From NCBI GenBank assembly GCA_964587105.1, contig CAZPKG010000008.1:89695-153694 (forward strand): a stretch of DNA of 64,000 nucleotides, given 5' to 3'. The notes under the pieces were generated by a model. It was not told the DNA's origin, searched no databases, and saw nothing but the letters and a program-made list of their open reading frames with translations. Made by a program: the position numbers and the translations under genes. Below are positions 25,350 through 35,055 of this stretch, in pieces (positions within the stretch are counted from its first letter, which is position 1; each line of letters begins with the position of its first letter). This DNA comes from JABWCQ01 sp964587105 (lineage in GTDB: Bacteria > Electryoneota > RPQS01).

Positions 25350-27326
25350 ATGCGCCAGCTTACTTCTTTTGCAACTCTACTACTGGTTTCCTTTGCAATC
25401 CCCCGTGCAATGGCACAGCCGGACACGCTCTGGACTGCGCGTGTCACTGCCAGCGGAAATCCCGCGATCTACAACGCGATCAATCACTCCAGCGGCGGGT
25501 TCGTGCTGGTAGGCGAAACGAACCCGGCTTTTTCAAACTCGAACACGCTGATCGCACGGATGGGCCCAAGCGGCGCGATTCTCTGGACGAACACTTTCGG
25601 ATCCAACGGAAACGATGCCGCGTATGCCTGTCTTGAACTCCCCAACGGATCCTACGTCTTGGCCGGCAACAGCGGAAACAACAACGTTCAACTCTCCGCT
25701 GTAAATGCCGTCGGTGACAGCGTGAGAAGTCGAAGCTACACCAGTGGCGGCAGTTCCAGCGCCAATGATGTTATAATGCTGCAGGACGGCAATTTTGCCG
25801 TCGTCGGATTTGGAGTCGGAAGTGACGGCGTTCATTCCGATATCTGGCTGCTGAAATGCGATCAAAACCTTGATACCCTTTGGACTCGCAAATTCGGCGG
25901 CAACGATAATGATTACGGCAATCGAATTGAAGAGCAATCTGACGGTACGCTGATCATTGCGGGAACTTCTCGGAGCAACGGTGGAATCGGCTATCAATTC
26001 TGGCTTCTGCACGTTGATTCCGAAGGAAATGTGCTTTCGTCGGACTCCTATGGTGGCGCCGGGCAGGACTATTGTTATGATTTCGTTGACGCAGACAGTG
26101 TTTTCTACCTATGTGGTAAATCAACTTTGTCAGGCAGCAATTCCGGTTATCTCGCGAGACTAAGCAACGAGGGTGACTCATTGTTTGTGCGAAGCTACTC
26201 AAATGTCGGCGTCGAAGACCAATTGCGAGGAGTGATCGCGCGCAGTTCTGGTAGCGCGATTTGCGCAGGCTGGTCAGGTTCAAGCTGGAATACGCGGCAA
26301 TGCTGGCTGATGGAGACGAACATTGATGGATCAGTGGCTTGGCAATGGATTCACGGCTCAGAAGGAAGCGGCTTTTATGGAATGCTGGCTGTCACAACCG
26401 GCGGATTCATCGCCTACGGACAGATCAACGAACTGAACGTTCGCAAAGGATATGTCGCCCGAATGTTCTATTCCGAGATAAGCGGCAACGTAGTTGACTT
26501 CGAATCTGGAGCGCCTGTCGCCGGCGCACATGTTGAAATTCTCGGCGAACACCTCTTTGCCACAACCGATCAGAACGGCAACTACAAGATCGGAATTCCA
26601 AATGGAACATACGACGTTTCTGTCTATGGCGATTGCATCTCCCGCGACACTGTCAGAAGTGTAATTGTTGAGCAGGATTCTGTGGCCAGAGTAGATTTTG
26701 ATGTTTATCGCCCCGAGTATGAGCGCCTACAATCATCAATCAATGCCGTCGTCCAGAATCACGTTCAAACATCGTTGCCGTTCCATGTCATAAATCGCGG
26801 CAACGGCTCGATGGAGATTAGCATCACCGCAAGCACGGCCAATCCATCCGGCAATTGGCTCTCCGTAACGCCCGACACCGCGCTAATTCAGGCCGGTGAT
26901 ACTTTAACGGTGCAAGTTCTCGTTTCACCTGACACGACAGATGACGGATCATTTGATTATCTTGGCAACCTGCACGTCCGCACAAACTCGTGCCCGATCA
27001 GCGCGGAGACGATACCCGTTTTGATGTTTGTTCTTGATGCGAACGAAGCTCCGTCTATTTTGCCTGATGAGTTCTCACTTGCCGCCTATCCCAATCCCTT
27101 TAACTCAGCAACGACGATTGCATTTGAACTCCCGCAGCCTACATGCGCAAAGATTACCCTCTTTGACATTTCGGGCCGGCAGGTATCAACGCTAACGGAT
27201 CTACACTATGCTTCCGGTAGTCATAGTATATTGTTCAATGCTGACGCCCTTCCCTCAGGAATTTATCTCGCGCACCTGACTGCCGGTTCATTTCATTCGA
27301 CGCAGAAGATTGTCTTAATACGATAA
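25350..27326 (+). CDS. T9SS-secreted propeller protein with carboxypeptidase-regulatory domain, 658 aa
   Basis: ATG at 25350 follows AAGGA at five bases and gives a signal peptide (MRQLTSFATLLLVSFAIPRAMA). Residues about 25-375 contain six or seven blades with the pattern GGFVLVGET..., DGNFAVVGFG..., DGTLIIAGTS... and W-T-[KR]-x-[FY]-G-G turns, a propeller of the delta-60/PQQ-like kind. About 380-455 is a carboxypeptidase-regulatory-like domain (GAPVAGAHVEILGEHLFATT, GNYKIGIPNGTYDVSVYG). About 460-560 is a BACON/ASH-like Ig fold (NWLSVTPDTALIQAGDTLTV). The last 85 residues are a T9SS sorting domain (LAAYPNPFNSATTIAFEL, LFDISGRQV). Surface display with unknown ligand is inferred. Confidence 0.85.
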   Translation: MRQLTSFATLLLVSFAIPRAMAQPDTLWTARVTASGNPAIYNAINHSSGGFVLVGETNPAFSNSNTLIARMGPSGAILWTNTFGSNGNDAAYACLELPNGSYVLAGNSGNNNVQLSAVNAVGDSVRSRSYTSGGSSSANDVIMLQDGNFAVVGFGVGSDGVHSDIWLLKCDQNLDTLWTRKFGGNDNDYGNRIEEQSDGTLIIAGTSRSNGGIGYQFWLLHVDSEGNVLSSDSYGGAGQDYCYDFVDADSVFYLCGKSTLSGSNSGYLARLSNEGDSLFVRSYSNVGVEDQLRGVIARSSGSAICAGWSGSSWNTRQCWLMETNIDGSVAWQWIHGSEGSGFYGMLAVTTGGFIAYGQINELNVRKGYVARMFYSEISGNVVDFESGAPVAGAHVEILGEHLFATTDQNGNYKIGIPNGTYDVSVYGDCISRDTVRSVIVEQDSVARVDFDVYRPEYERLQSSINAVVQNHVQTSLPFHVINRGNGSMEISITASTANPSGNWLSVTPDTALIQAGDTLTVQVLVSPDTTDDGSFDYLGNLHVRTNSCPISAETIPVLMFVLDANEAPSILPDEFSLAAYPNPFNSATTIAFELPQPTCAKITLFDISGRQVSTLTDLHYASGSHSILFNADALPSGIYLAHLTAGSFHSTQKIVLIR

Positions 27327-27369
27327 CGTCTTCTGCCTATTCCTTCAGTCGCTAATCAAAAGCAATTTG

Positions 27370-28920
27370 ATGCATCACAAATTTTTTTCGCGCAGCATAA
27401 GAACTCTCGTCCTCCTGTGTATTGGCCTGCTTACGGTCAACGGCCTCGTTGCCGTGCAACCCAATGTTTCGGCGCATAGACTATCTCGCTTGACCGAGGT
27501 TCTCACTCACTACTCAAATCCCGCAGATTCGCTCAAGCGGGCGGCGGCGCAATTTCTCTTCGACAATATGGAAGGTCACAGCTACATGACCTTCGACCTT
27601 GCGGACACGAATGGCGCTGTAGTTGACTTCAACGTGCTGAGCTACCCAAACTATGACGGACTCGTCGCATCGTTTGACACTCTTGAGCAGAAGCACGGTG
27701 TGCTGGATTTCAAGAAGCGCGAAGTAATTGAAGATGATTCAGCAATTACAGCCCGATTCTTAGTTGACCACATCGATCTTGCGTTTACCGCTTGGCAGAC
27801 GCGGCCGTGGGCGAAGGACTTCACATTCAGTCAGTTCTGCGAGTACATTCTGCCTTATCGCGGGAGCAATGAACCCCTCGAAAACTGGCGTGAGTACTTC
27901 TTTACACGCTACGATTCAGCCTTCAGCAAAATGAAGAATCCGGCTGATCCAATCGAGGCGGCAAGCCTGATCAATCAGGATTTGATGGCCTGGTTTCATT
28001 TTGATCCACGTTACTACTACCATCCGACGGATCAAGGTTTGTCCGACATGCTCTCGACCAAGTTGGGCCGCTGTGAGGACATGACTAATCTGACGATTTA
28101 CGCCATGCGCGCCAATGGATTGGCTGTTACAAGCGACTACACGGCGTATTGGGCAAATTCGGGCAACAATCACGCTTGGAATTCGATCGTCACGACCGAT
28201 GGAAGAGTCATTCCGTTCATGGGCGCTGAAGCAAACCCGGGTTCATATCAACTTGCCAACAAGCTCGCCAAGGTTTATCGCAAAACGTATTCGATTCAAC
28301 GCGACAATCTCGCATTTCAAGTTGCCGATCCCGACAAGCTTCCTAAATACATTTCTTCGAAAAGCTACACGGACGTCACGCGCGATTACACGACGGTTAA
28401 AGACGTCACACTCAAGCTTGCCGCTCCCGATACAATTCAATTTGCCTATTTATGTGTGTTCAATTCAGGCGAGTGGAAAGCAATTCATTGGAGCCGCATT
28501 TCCGGAGGCTTAGCTACATTCACGGACATGGGCGTTGACGTCGCTTACCTTCCGGCGTTTTACGAAAATGAAAAAATCGTCCCGGCAGGTTTGCCGTTCA
28601 TTCTGTCCGCCGACGGCGAAATGGTGACGCTCGCCGCAAATACAAGAAGTCGAGCTTCTGTTACGCTGTCCTCTACCACAAGGACTACGCTTGAGATGTC
28701 CACCGACGGAATTCGCAAAACGTCTCTTATTCCGGGTGAAACCTATGAGTTACACTATTGGGAAAACGGCTGGCAGACCTCCGGCTTTCAAGTCGCAGGC
28801 GAAGCTCCATTGACGTTCACAGACGTGCCGACCGGCTGCATCTACTGGCTAACAGCTAAAGATTCAGATCGCGAAGAACGCATCTTTACCTACGATCACG
28901 ACCGGCAAATATGGTGGTAG
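27370..28920 (+). CDS. Secreted transglutaminase-like protein, 516 aa
   Basis: ATG at 27370 gives a signal-like N-terminus (HHKFFSRSIRTLVLLCIGLL). The middle (residues about 190-310) is a transglutaminase-like cysteine-hydrolase core: Cys in TKLGRCEDMTNLTIYAMRA, then His in SGNNHAWNSIV, with a following acidic residue in MGAE as possible third member. The C-terminal 200 residues are beta-rich and look like two Ig-type domains (VTLKLAAPDTIQFAY; RKTSLIPGETYELHYWENG). There is no T9SS domain, so it may stay in the periplasm. It is the third transglutaminase-type protein in the window but is only distantly like the pair at 11690-15552. It follows the T9SS gene by 43 bases and may be co-transcribed. 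Confidence 0.82.
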   Translation: MHHKFFSRSIRTLVLLCIGLLTVNGLVAVQPNVSAHRLSRLTEVLTHYSNPADSLKRAAAQFLFDNMEGHSYMTFDLADTNGAVVDFNVLSYPNYDGLVASFDTLEQKHGVLDFKKREVIEDDSAITARFLVDHIDLAFTAWQTRPWAKDFTFSQFCEYILPYRGSNEPLENWREYFFTRYDSAFSKMKNPADPIEAASLINQDLMAWFHFDPRYYYHPTDQGLSDMLSTKLGRCEDMTNLTIYAMRANGLAVTSDYTAYWANSGNNHAWNSIVTTDGRVIPFMGAEANPGSYQLANKLAKVYRKTYSIQRDNLAFQVADPDKLPKYISSKSYTDVTRDYTTVKDVTLKLAAPDTIQFAYLCVFNSGEWKAIHWSRISGGLATFTDMGVDVAYLPAFYENEKIVPAGLPFILSADGEMVTLAANTRSRASVTLSSTTRTTLEMSTDGIRKTSLIPGETYELHYWENGWQTSGFQVAGEAPLTFTDVPTGCIYWLTAKDSDREERIFTYDHDRQIWW

Positions 28921-28948
28921 TTCCTCGTAATACAAACCCGAATTGAAT

Positions 28949-29296
28949 ATGCCCGTTTCACATTGGATCAATGAACTACCCATCGCCGCAACCGTTTGTG
29001 ACCGCGAGGGGATTATTCTGGAAATGAATCAGAAGTCTATCAGCACTTTTGCATTGGACGGCGGTGCCTCGCTGATTGGCACAAACGTTCTCGACTGTCA
29101 CCCCGAGCCTGCCCGCACGAAGCTTGCTGAAATGCTCGAAACACATGAGAAGAACATATATACCATTGAGAAGAATGGCAGAAAGAAACTGATCTACCAA
29201 ATGCCCTGGTACGAAAATGAGCAGTACATGGGGTTTGTTGAGCTTTCGATGGAGATACCATTTGAGATGCCGCACTTCGTGCGCGGGAACACTTGA
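28949..29296 (+). CDS. Small stand-alone PAS-domain protein, 115 aa
   Basis: The whole protein is one PAS domain: ELPIAATVCDREGIILEMNQ (strands A and B), a helical middle with GTNVLDCHPEP, and the C-terminal sheet KKLIYQMPWYENEQYMGFVE. It lacks signal peptide, membrane helix, kinase, GGDEF or DNA-binding part, so it is likely a cytoplasmic sensor working through a partner. The CHPEP motif is shared with a known group of small PAS proteins proposed to bind haem or redox ligands; Cys/His here could be ligands. ATG at 28949 is used; an in-frame TTG lies two codons earlier. It ends 23 bases before a strong terminator. Confidence 0.8.
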   Translation: MPVSHWINELPIAATVCDREGIILEMNQKSISTFALDGGASLIGTNVLDCHPEPARTKLAEMLETHEKNIYTIEKNGRKKLIYQMPWYENEQYMGFVELSMEIPFEMPHFVRGNT

Positions 29297-29318
29297 TACT
29301 TCCGCAGATATGTAAAAT

Positions 29319-29351
29319 GAACAGCCCCTAATGATTAGTCAGGGGCTGTTC
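29319..29351. terminator. Bidirectional intrinsic terminator
   Basis: Perfect 11-bp stem GAACAGCCCCT / AGGGGCTGTTC with an 11-base loop, between the converging PAS gene and the metalloprotease gene. Confidence 0.85.
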
Positions 29352-29372
29352 TTCTTATGAACTACTCTTAAC

Positions 29373-32300
29373 TCAACGCAGCAAAACTACTCTGCGGGTT
29401 TGCACAAATTCGCCTGTGCTGAGCTGCAGCAAATACGTCCCCGACGGCAGACTTCGCCCCGCGTCGTCTTTCGCCTGCCAACTTATCTCGTGCCATCCCG
29501 CGCTAAGTTCGGCGTTGAGCAGCGTGCTGACCTTTCGGCCCAGCAGATCGTAAGCCGTGAGGCGCACATATCCCGAAGTCGGCAGTGCGAAACGGATCTG
29601 CGTCATCGCATTGAATGGATTGGGATAGTTCTGCGAAAGAAGAAAGTCGCTCGGCATTTCATCTCTACTTGCGACTCTATCAACACCAAATCCACCCGGA
29701 TCAATTGGAGCCACGCTCGTTGCGCGAATCGCGAAGACAGAATTTGATGTGTCTCCAATTGTCGCAAAGTTCACGGCTGTCACTCGCATTCGAGCATTTT
29801 CGGTCAGCGCTCCTGCACTCACCCAGCGGTACCAGCCGCTATTCGCCGCGCTCGAACTTATCGTTTCCCACGCCCCGCTGGGATAGTTCCTATTCAGTGA
29901 GATTGCAACATTGCCGCTCATGTTTGCCGAAGTCCAGCGAATCGTATCCGCCCGGCCAACCACCCAAATTTCACCGCCGTTCGGTTTTGTCACCGTGATA
30001 CTGCGCCGCGCAATCGTGAAATTGGTGTTCGACTCATCTGTCACATTCGTGTGAACCGTTCCGGTGATCCGTATCCTTGCGGCCGTTGTAACGGGTTCGC
30101 TGACAAAACATCTGTGCGTGCCGTCATTCGCTGTACCCGCAACAACTGTCTCCCAACTTCCCGTAGGATAATCGCGATTAAGCTCAATTGTAACGGGTTC
30201 CGCTCCCATGCTTGTCGTTGACCACAGGATGCTGGCGGAATCGCCCGCCGCCCAAACGACGTTACTGTTTGGCACGGACACCGTTATGCTGCGTTGCGCA
30301 ATCGTGAAATTCGTGTTTGACGTGTCTTTCACGGCGGTGTGCGTTACTCCACTGATCCGAATCCGCGCCGTTCCGCTTGTTGGACTCGAAGCCAACCAAC
30401 GATATGAACCGCTGTTCGCGATATTCGACGCAATTGTTGTCCAAGTCGCGGAGGGATACGTTCTGTTTATTTCGATCGTGACATTCTCAGACATGTTCTG
30501 TGACGTCCAAGTGATGTCATTGCTATCTCCGACAGCCCACGTCACCGCCGTGTTGGGCGACGTCACCGTGAGCGAACGCCGTGCCACCGTAAAATTCGCA
30601 TCCGACGTGTCGCTCACGCTTGGATGATTGATCGCCACGACGCGAAGCCTTGCTGTTGACGTGATTCCCGATGGCATATTGCGAACATATGAGCCCGTGT
30701 TCGGCGCGCTCGGAACAATGGTCACCCAACTTGTCGAGGGATAAGTCCGGTTCAGATCGATGCGCACGTTCTCGCTGAGATTCGTCGAAGACCATTGAAT
30801 CGTATCGGGATCACCTTCATAAACCGTTTCGCCGCCGTTTGGAGCAAGCAGCGTCAGTGTCGCGGTCGCAATCGTGAAATCACTTTCAGATGTATCGCTG
30901 ACCGACGCAAAATTCACGGCACTCACTCGCACCCGCGCGCTTGTTGTTTGCGCTCCCGCAACATTCCAAATGAAAGAACCGCTGTTAGAAGCGCTGCTTG
31001 ACAAAATATCCCAACTGCCATCGGGATAGCTACGATTCAGTTCCACTCGCACGTTCCCGGACATGTTGGTCGAAGTCCAGCGAATTGTGTCCGGGCCGCC
31101 CGTGATCATCGTGATATTTGTGTTAGGTCTCGTGACCGTAATTGACCTTTGCCCAATCGTAAAATTCACATTCGACACATCCGTGACGCTCGTGTGCTCT
31201 GTCCCTGTAATGCGGATTCGCGCGGCCGTAGTGATTGGGCCGGCAACAGTCCAAGTGTGGGTCCCATCATTGGGCGTTGAAGCGACAATGGTCTCCCACG
31301 ATCCCGCCGGGTAGTTGCGATTGAGTTCAATCTGCACAGGCTCGGTCAGCAGCGGCGCTGACCATGTGATGTTTGAAGCGTCGCCAATTACAAGCGTCGT
31401 CGCCGTATTGGGCGCGCTAACCGTTATCGACCTCTGCGAGATAGAGAAGTTCGTGTTGGATGTGTCGCGTACTGAAGTGTGAGTTGTGCCGCTCACGCGC
31501 ACTCGCGTCGACGCCCCGGTCGGCGCGCTGACAAGACATCGGTAGGAGCCGCTATTGGCAATATTCGTCGCAATCGCCGTCCATGTTGCCGATGGATAGG
31601 TGCGGTTAATTTCAATCGTCACATTCTCGTTCAGATATTGCGACGTCCATGTCACATCCGCACTGTCTCCCACAATCCAAGTTATCGCGGTGTTAGGCGA
31701 CGTCACCGTGACACTGCGTTTAGCGACCGTGAAGTTGGCGTCCGAAGTGTCTGCAACACTCGGGTGATTTACTGCGACAATTCTTAGACGCGCGCTCGTC
31801 GTCACTCCTGACGGCATGTTTCTCACATACGAGCCAGTGTTGGGCGCGCTCGTCACAATCGTCACCCAGCTACCTGCCGGATAACTCCGATTGAGATCAA
31901 TTCGGATGTTCTCGCTCAGATTTGTCGAACTCCAGCGAATCGTATCGGGATCGCCTTCCAGCTTCGTTTCGCCGCCATTAGGAGCGAGTAGCGTTAGCGA
32001 CGCCGTTGTGATCGTGAAGTCCGCGTCAGACGTGTCGGCAATACTTGCGAAATTCACTGCCCCAATGCGCACACGCGCATTCGTTGTAGTTTGACCTGCG
32101 ACATTCCAAAGATACGACCCGCTATTGGCGACGCTGCTTGCCAGCGTTTCCCAGTTGCCGTTCGGGTAGCTGCGGTTTAGCTCCACTCGCACATTCCCCG
32201 ACATGTTGGCGGATGTCCACCGAATCGTGTCCGGCCCGCCCGTGATGTAGGTGAGATTCGAGTTAGGCCGTGTGACCGTTATCGAGCGCCGCGCAATTGC

Positions 32301-34514
32301 AAAGTTCACGTTTGAAACATCCGTTACATTCGTGTGGGATGTTCCGGTGATCCTCACGCGCGCCGCCGAAGTTAGAGGTTCTGTAACAGGCCACGGGTGA
32401 GAGCCATCGTTGGCAGTAGAAGCGACGATCGTCTCCCATGCACCCGCAGGATAGTTTCGATTCAGTTCAATCAAAACCGGTTCACCGCCCATATTCGAGG
32501 ATGACCATTGTATCGTCGCCGTATCTCCCGCAACTAAGGTGACGGCCGTGTTAGGAGAGGAAACCGTAAGCGAGCGCGATCCAATCGTGAAGTTCGTGTT
32601 GGATGTATCCCGAACGGATGTATGAGTCACTCCACTCACGCGAATACGCGCCGTACCACCCGTTGGACTGGACACCAACCATCGGTACGATCCGGAGTTC
32701 GCAGCGCTCGAGGCGAGCATCGTCCAAGTCGCCGAAGGATATGTCCGGTTGATTTCAATCGAAACGTTCTCAGTGAGATTTTGCGATGTCCAAGTAATAT
32801 CCGCACTGTCACCAACAAGCCAAGTGACCGCGCTGTTGGGTGCAGTCACCGAAATTGAGCGCGCCGCAATTGTGAAATTGGCATCCGAGCTGTCTCTTGC
32901 CGACGGCGCGCTGATACTGCGAACTCGGACCCTCGCCGCACTTGACGCTCCGCCTGAAACAACCCAACGATACCAACCGGTGTTGCTCACGCTTGAAGCA
33001 ACCGTGGTCCATGCTCCGTTGGGATAATTGAGATTTACGTCTATGGCAACATTGCCGGAGAATCCGGAGGCTGTCCAACGAACGGTGTCAGGGTCACCGA
33101 TAAACAACGTCTCACCGCCGTTCGGTGCAGTCACGACAAGTGATGCAGGCTGCGATCCGTACAAATCCGCCGTCATCGTTGAGCCAGAGTTGCTGATATT
33201 TTGCACGGCAATTCCGGTAACCTGATCCGCGTAGTTCTTGCTGTGAGGATTGCTGCTCGCGTTGTAATTGCGATTATTTGCAGATCCGGGATAGGGATCG
33301 CCTGTGTTGCCCTGATTAGCCGACTGCTCAATCTGCCACAATGCATCGGCTTGTTCCAGCGCGACTTGATAGTGGCCGTTGCCCGTTCGTCCCGGATACC
33401 ATTGATTGTTGTTTCCGCTTACCGCATCGTCAACGTGATAGATCAGCAGTCCGTTTCCAGGAAGCGACGCATCGTATCCAAGCTGCTGCCTGTTTTCGAC
33501 TAACACATATTCCGAACCTCCGCCGGATGGCGCAAGCTTATAGATTGTCGCGTTGTTCTCAACATTCGGGATCGATGCACTTAATTGACTCGACGTCACG
33601 ATTGTCGGAGTCACAACACCCATTCGGATTCTGCACCAAGCATCGGGATGAGCAGGAGACGAGCCGAGTGATCCGTTCCATGATCCCCCCGCCATCAAAC
33701 TCCATCGGCCAAGTCCATACGAGTCGTTTCCGGTATCATAGAGGTCAGGCAGACCGAATGCCGCATGTCCCAATTCATGGGCGTAAACTCCGACCGTCAT
33801 ATCACCGGGGTTGGCCCACAATTCAGGTTCCATTGAATAAACATAAGCAAAGACGCCGTCCACAGCGCGAGGCGAGCTGGTTTGCCATTTGTGCGACCAA
33901 ATGTGATTTGAATTTCCGCTGTATTCCGCGCCGGTGCCTGCGTGGACAATGAACAATGCATCGACATAACCGTCGCCGTCGTTATCGTAATTTGCAAAAT
34001 TGACAACGCCGTCCACTAACGCGATCGCATCTTCGGTCAGCTTCTGCGTGTTGCGCGGATAGGCACCGAAACCGTTTTGCGCGTTGACATAGTAAGCATA
34101 GGTCTGTGGCGCGCGACGCCAACCGAGTACGCTTGGCAGATTGACGGTCACAATGGTCAGGTTACCGTATGTGACTTGCGAAATGAAATGCGGCAGTGTT
34201 CCTTGTGCGTTGCCGAAAAGTAGCTGGTCGTAAGATGAAGCGCCGGTCCGCGACGTGTTGTCGCTGAAATCCACCAGAATTGCCAGCGCATTGAAATTCT
34301 CATCAAGATGCCCTCGCCCCTGAAGCTGATCCATGAACGGAATTCGTGTTGGAGTGTTGATTCCACGAAGCGCGAGATCGGGATTCTGAACCGACGACTG
34401 CGGATCAACTACTGACCCGTTTGCGATTTCTTCCGAAAGATCAGGGTGTGGAGGCATTGCATAGGCGCCAAGCGAGCATAAGACCACCAATGCGAATAAC
34501 TGTCGTAAATTCAT
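29373..34514 (-). CDS. T9SS-secreted M6-type metalloprotease with 12 Ig-like repeats, 1713 aa
   Basis: ATG at 34514 is preceded by GGAG and opens a signal peptide (MNLRQLFALVVLCSLGAYA). Residues about 70-440 are an M6 (immune inhibitor A-like) peptidase domain: an N-terminal segment LAILVDFSDN, YGNLTIVTVN, a DNDGDGYVDALFIVHAG calcium-type loop, and the zinc motif HELGH at 246-250 followed by GLPDLYD and SLMAGG. Residues about 455-1600 are twelve repeats of about 95 residues, each starting near [IL]-T-V-x-x-P-N and containing GD-x-x-x-I-x-W, E-[IL]-N-R-x-YP and A-R-[IV]-R, like the Kre9/KNH Ig-like family. The C-terminal 85 residues are a T9SS sorting domain (LLSQNYPNPFNAMTQI). An extracellular protease on a long stalk is the likely form. 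Confidence 0.9.
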   Translation of the reverse strand: MNLRQLFALVVLCSLGAYAMPPHPDLSEEIANGSVVDPQSSVQNPDLALRGINTPTRIPFMDQLQGRGHLDENFNALAILVDFSDNTSRTGASSYDQLLFGNAQGTLPHFISQVTYGNLTIVTVNLPSVLGWRRAPQTYAYYVNAQNGFGAYPRNTQKLTEDAIALVDGVVNFANYDNDGDGYVDALFIVHAGTGAEYSGNSNHIWSHKWQTSSPRAVDGVFAYVYSMEPELWANPGDMTVGVYAHELGHAAFGLPDLYDTGNDSYGLGRWSLMAGGSWNGSLGSSPAHPDAWCRIRMGVVTPTIVTSSQLSASIPNVENNATIYKLAPSGGGSEYVLVENRQQLGYDASLPGNGLLIYHVDDAVSGNNNQWYPGRTGNGHYQVALEQADALWQIEQSANQGNTGDPYPGSANNRNYNASSNPHSKNYADQVTGIAVQNISNSGSTMTADLYGSQPASLVVTAPNGGETLFIGDPDTVRWTASGFSGNVAIDVNLNYPNGAWTTVASSVSNTGWYRWVVSGGASSAARVRVRSISAPSARDSSDANFTIAARSISVTAPNSAVTWLVGDSADITWTSQNLTENVSIEINRTYPSATWTMLASSAANSGSYRWLVSSPTGGTARIRVSGVTHTSVRDTSNTNFTIGSRSLTVSSPNTAVTLVAGDTATIQWSSSNMGGEPVLIELNRNYPAGAWETIVASTANDGSHPWPVTEPLTSAARVRITGTSHTNVTDVSNVNFAIARRSITVTRPNSNLTYITGGPDTIRWTSANMSGNVRVELNRSYPNGNWETLASSVANSGSYLWNVAGQTTTNARVRIGAVNFASIADTSDADFTITTASLTLLAPNGGETKLEGDPDTIRWSSTNLSENIRIDLNRSYPAGSWVTIVTSAPNTGSYVRNMPSGVTTSARLRIVAVNHPSVADTSDANFTVAKRSVTVTSPNTAITWIVGDSADVTWTSQYLNENVTIEINRTYPSATWTAIATNIANSGSYRCLVSAPTGASTRVRVSGTTHTSVRDTSNTNFSISQRSITVSAPNTATTLVIGDASNITWSAPLLTEPVQIELNRNYPAGSWETIVASTPNDGTHTWTVAGPITTAARIRITGTEHTSVTDVSNVNFTIGQRSITVTRPNTNITMITGGPDTIRWTSTNMSGNVRVELNRSYPDGSWDILSSSASNSGSFIWNVAGAQTTSARVRVSAVNFASVSDTSESDFTIATATLTLLAPNGGETVYEGDPDTIQWSSTNLSENVRIDLNRTYPSTSWVTIVPSAPNTGSYVRNMPSGITSTARLRVVAINHPSVSDTSDANFTVARRSLTVTSPNTAVTWAVGDSNDITWTSQNMSENVTIEINRTYPSATWTTIASNIANSGSYRWLASSPTSGTARIRISGVTHTAVKDTSNTNFTIAQRSITVSVPNSNVVWAAGDSASILWSTTSMGAEPVTIELNRDYPTGSWETVVAGTANDGTHRCFVSEPVTTAARIRITGTVHTNVTDESNTNFTIARRSITVTKPNGGEIWVVGRADTIRWTSANMSGNVAISLNRNYPSGAWETISSSAANSGWYRWVSAGALTENARMRVTAVNFATIGDTSNSVFAIRATSVAPIDPGGFGVDRVASRDEMPSDFLLSQNYPNPFNAMTQIRFALPTSGYVRLTAYDLLGRKVSTLLNAELSAGWHEISWQAKDDAGRSLPSGTYLLQLSTGEFVQTRRVVLLR
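29712..33146 (-). repeat. Twelve tandem Ig-like coding repeats in a four-unit superrepeat
   Basis: Twelve units of about 285 bases encode the stalk of the metalloprotease. Read from the N-terminus, units 2, 6 and 10 resemble each other most (all with EINRTYPSATWT), as do 3, 7 and 11 (IELNR[ND]YP, ITGT.HT), 4, 8 and 12 (GPDTIRWTS or ADTIRWTS, then MSGNV), and 5 and 9 (LNR[ST]YP..SWVTIV, YVRNMPSG). Unit 1 is closest to the last class. The array therefore grew by duplication of a block of four units, about 1.1 kb. Confidence 0.85.
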
Positions 34515-34951
34515 CTCTAACTCCGGAAGCATATATGACAAGCAATTTCATCCAAGCGAAGTCATGTATGGCAGCAACTGTGCCACCCAGAGCAATTCAC
34601 TATCTCATTGTAAAGTTGCATGATACATGTCTGCAGCCTGCGATTCTTCGCAATTCATAAATTGACATTGTGTGATATGCACCATAACACAACTTAATTG
34701 CTATCTAAAAGAACAATTACCACCACACTTGATCCACTCAAGTTGACTTATCAACAATGTATGTCCAACAAAATTGCCAACGCATGTAACTCCCTCTGGA
34801 GGCAAAGTACGTTATCGATCTCTAAATGTACCGCTTGACGCTTTGATTTCTTTGTTTCTTGACCCACGAATTGCTCGTAACTCACAGTTTCACACGATTT
34901 AGCCGTTGGGCGTGGCGACCCCGGAAATGATTTCCAATATTGCCTCTTCCG
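34515..34951. other. Divergent intergenic region, minus-side control elements unresolved
   Basis: The 541-base gap between the metalloprotease and the gene at 35056 has no coding frame of note. It contains inverted repeats TTGTGT / ACACAA (34668-34692) and GTTGA / TCAAC (about 34742-34756). I could not find a strong minus-strand promoter for the metalloprotease. The clear plus-strand promoter is listed separately. Confidence 0.4.
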
Positions 34952-34980
34952 TTGACATGAACTAAACTACATTGTATATT
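34952..34980 (+). promoter_or_regulatory. Consensus promoter of the cohesin-like gene cluster
   Basis: TTGACA, exactly 17 bases, TATATT, one of the two best promoters in the window. Predicted start near 34987, with a leader of about 70 bases to the ATG at 35056. Confidence 0.78.
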
Positions 34981-34982
34981 AA

Positions 34983-34997
34983 TCAAGTAATACTTGA
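34983..34997. promoter_or_regulatory. Palindrome over the transcription start
   Basis: TCAAGT AAT ACTTGA, a perfect 6-bp inverted repeat with a three-base centre, placed exactly at the predicted start of transcription. Position suggests a repressor operator; the regulator is unknown. Confidence 0.4.
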
Positions 34998-35055
34998 ACT
35001 TATTAGATATTTTGGTCACTAATGATGACCCGACGCTACTTTTCTGGGGAACCGA

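Noticed and set aside
27302..27336. Inverted repeat GCAGAAGA / TCTTCTGC across the end of the T9SS gene as a terminator
   Set aside because: The left arm is inside the coding region, the loop is 19 bases and no T tract follows. It was not called, though it could slow read-through.
29615..33027. Several plus-strand frames across the metalloprotease repeats
   Set aside because: They recur with the 285-base repeat period, which shows that they are shadows of the repeated minus-strand coding sequence.
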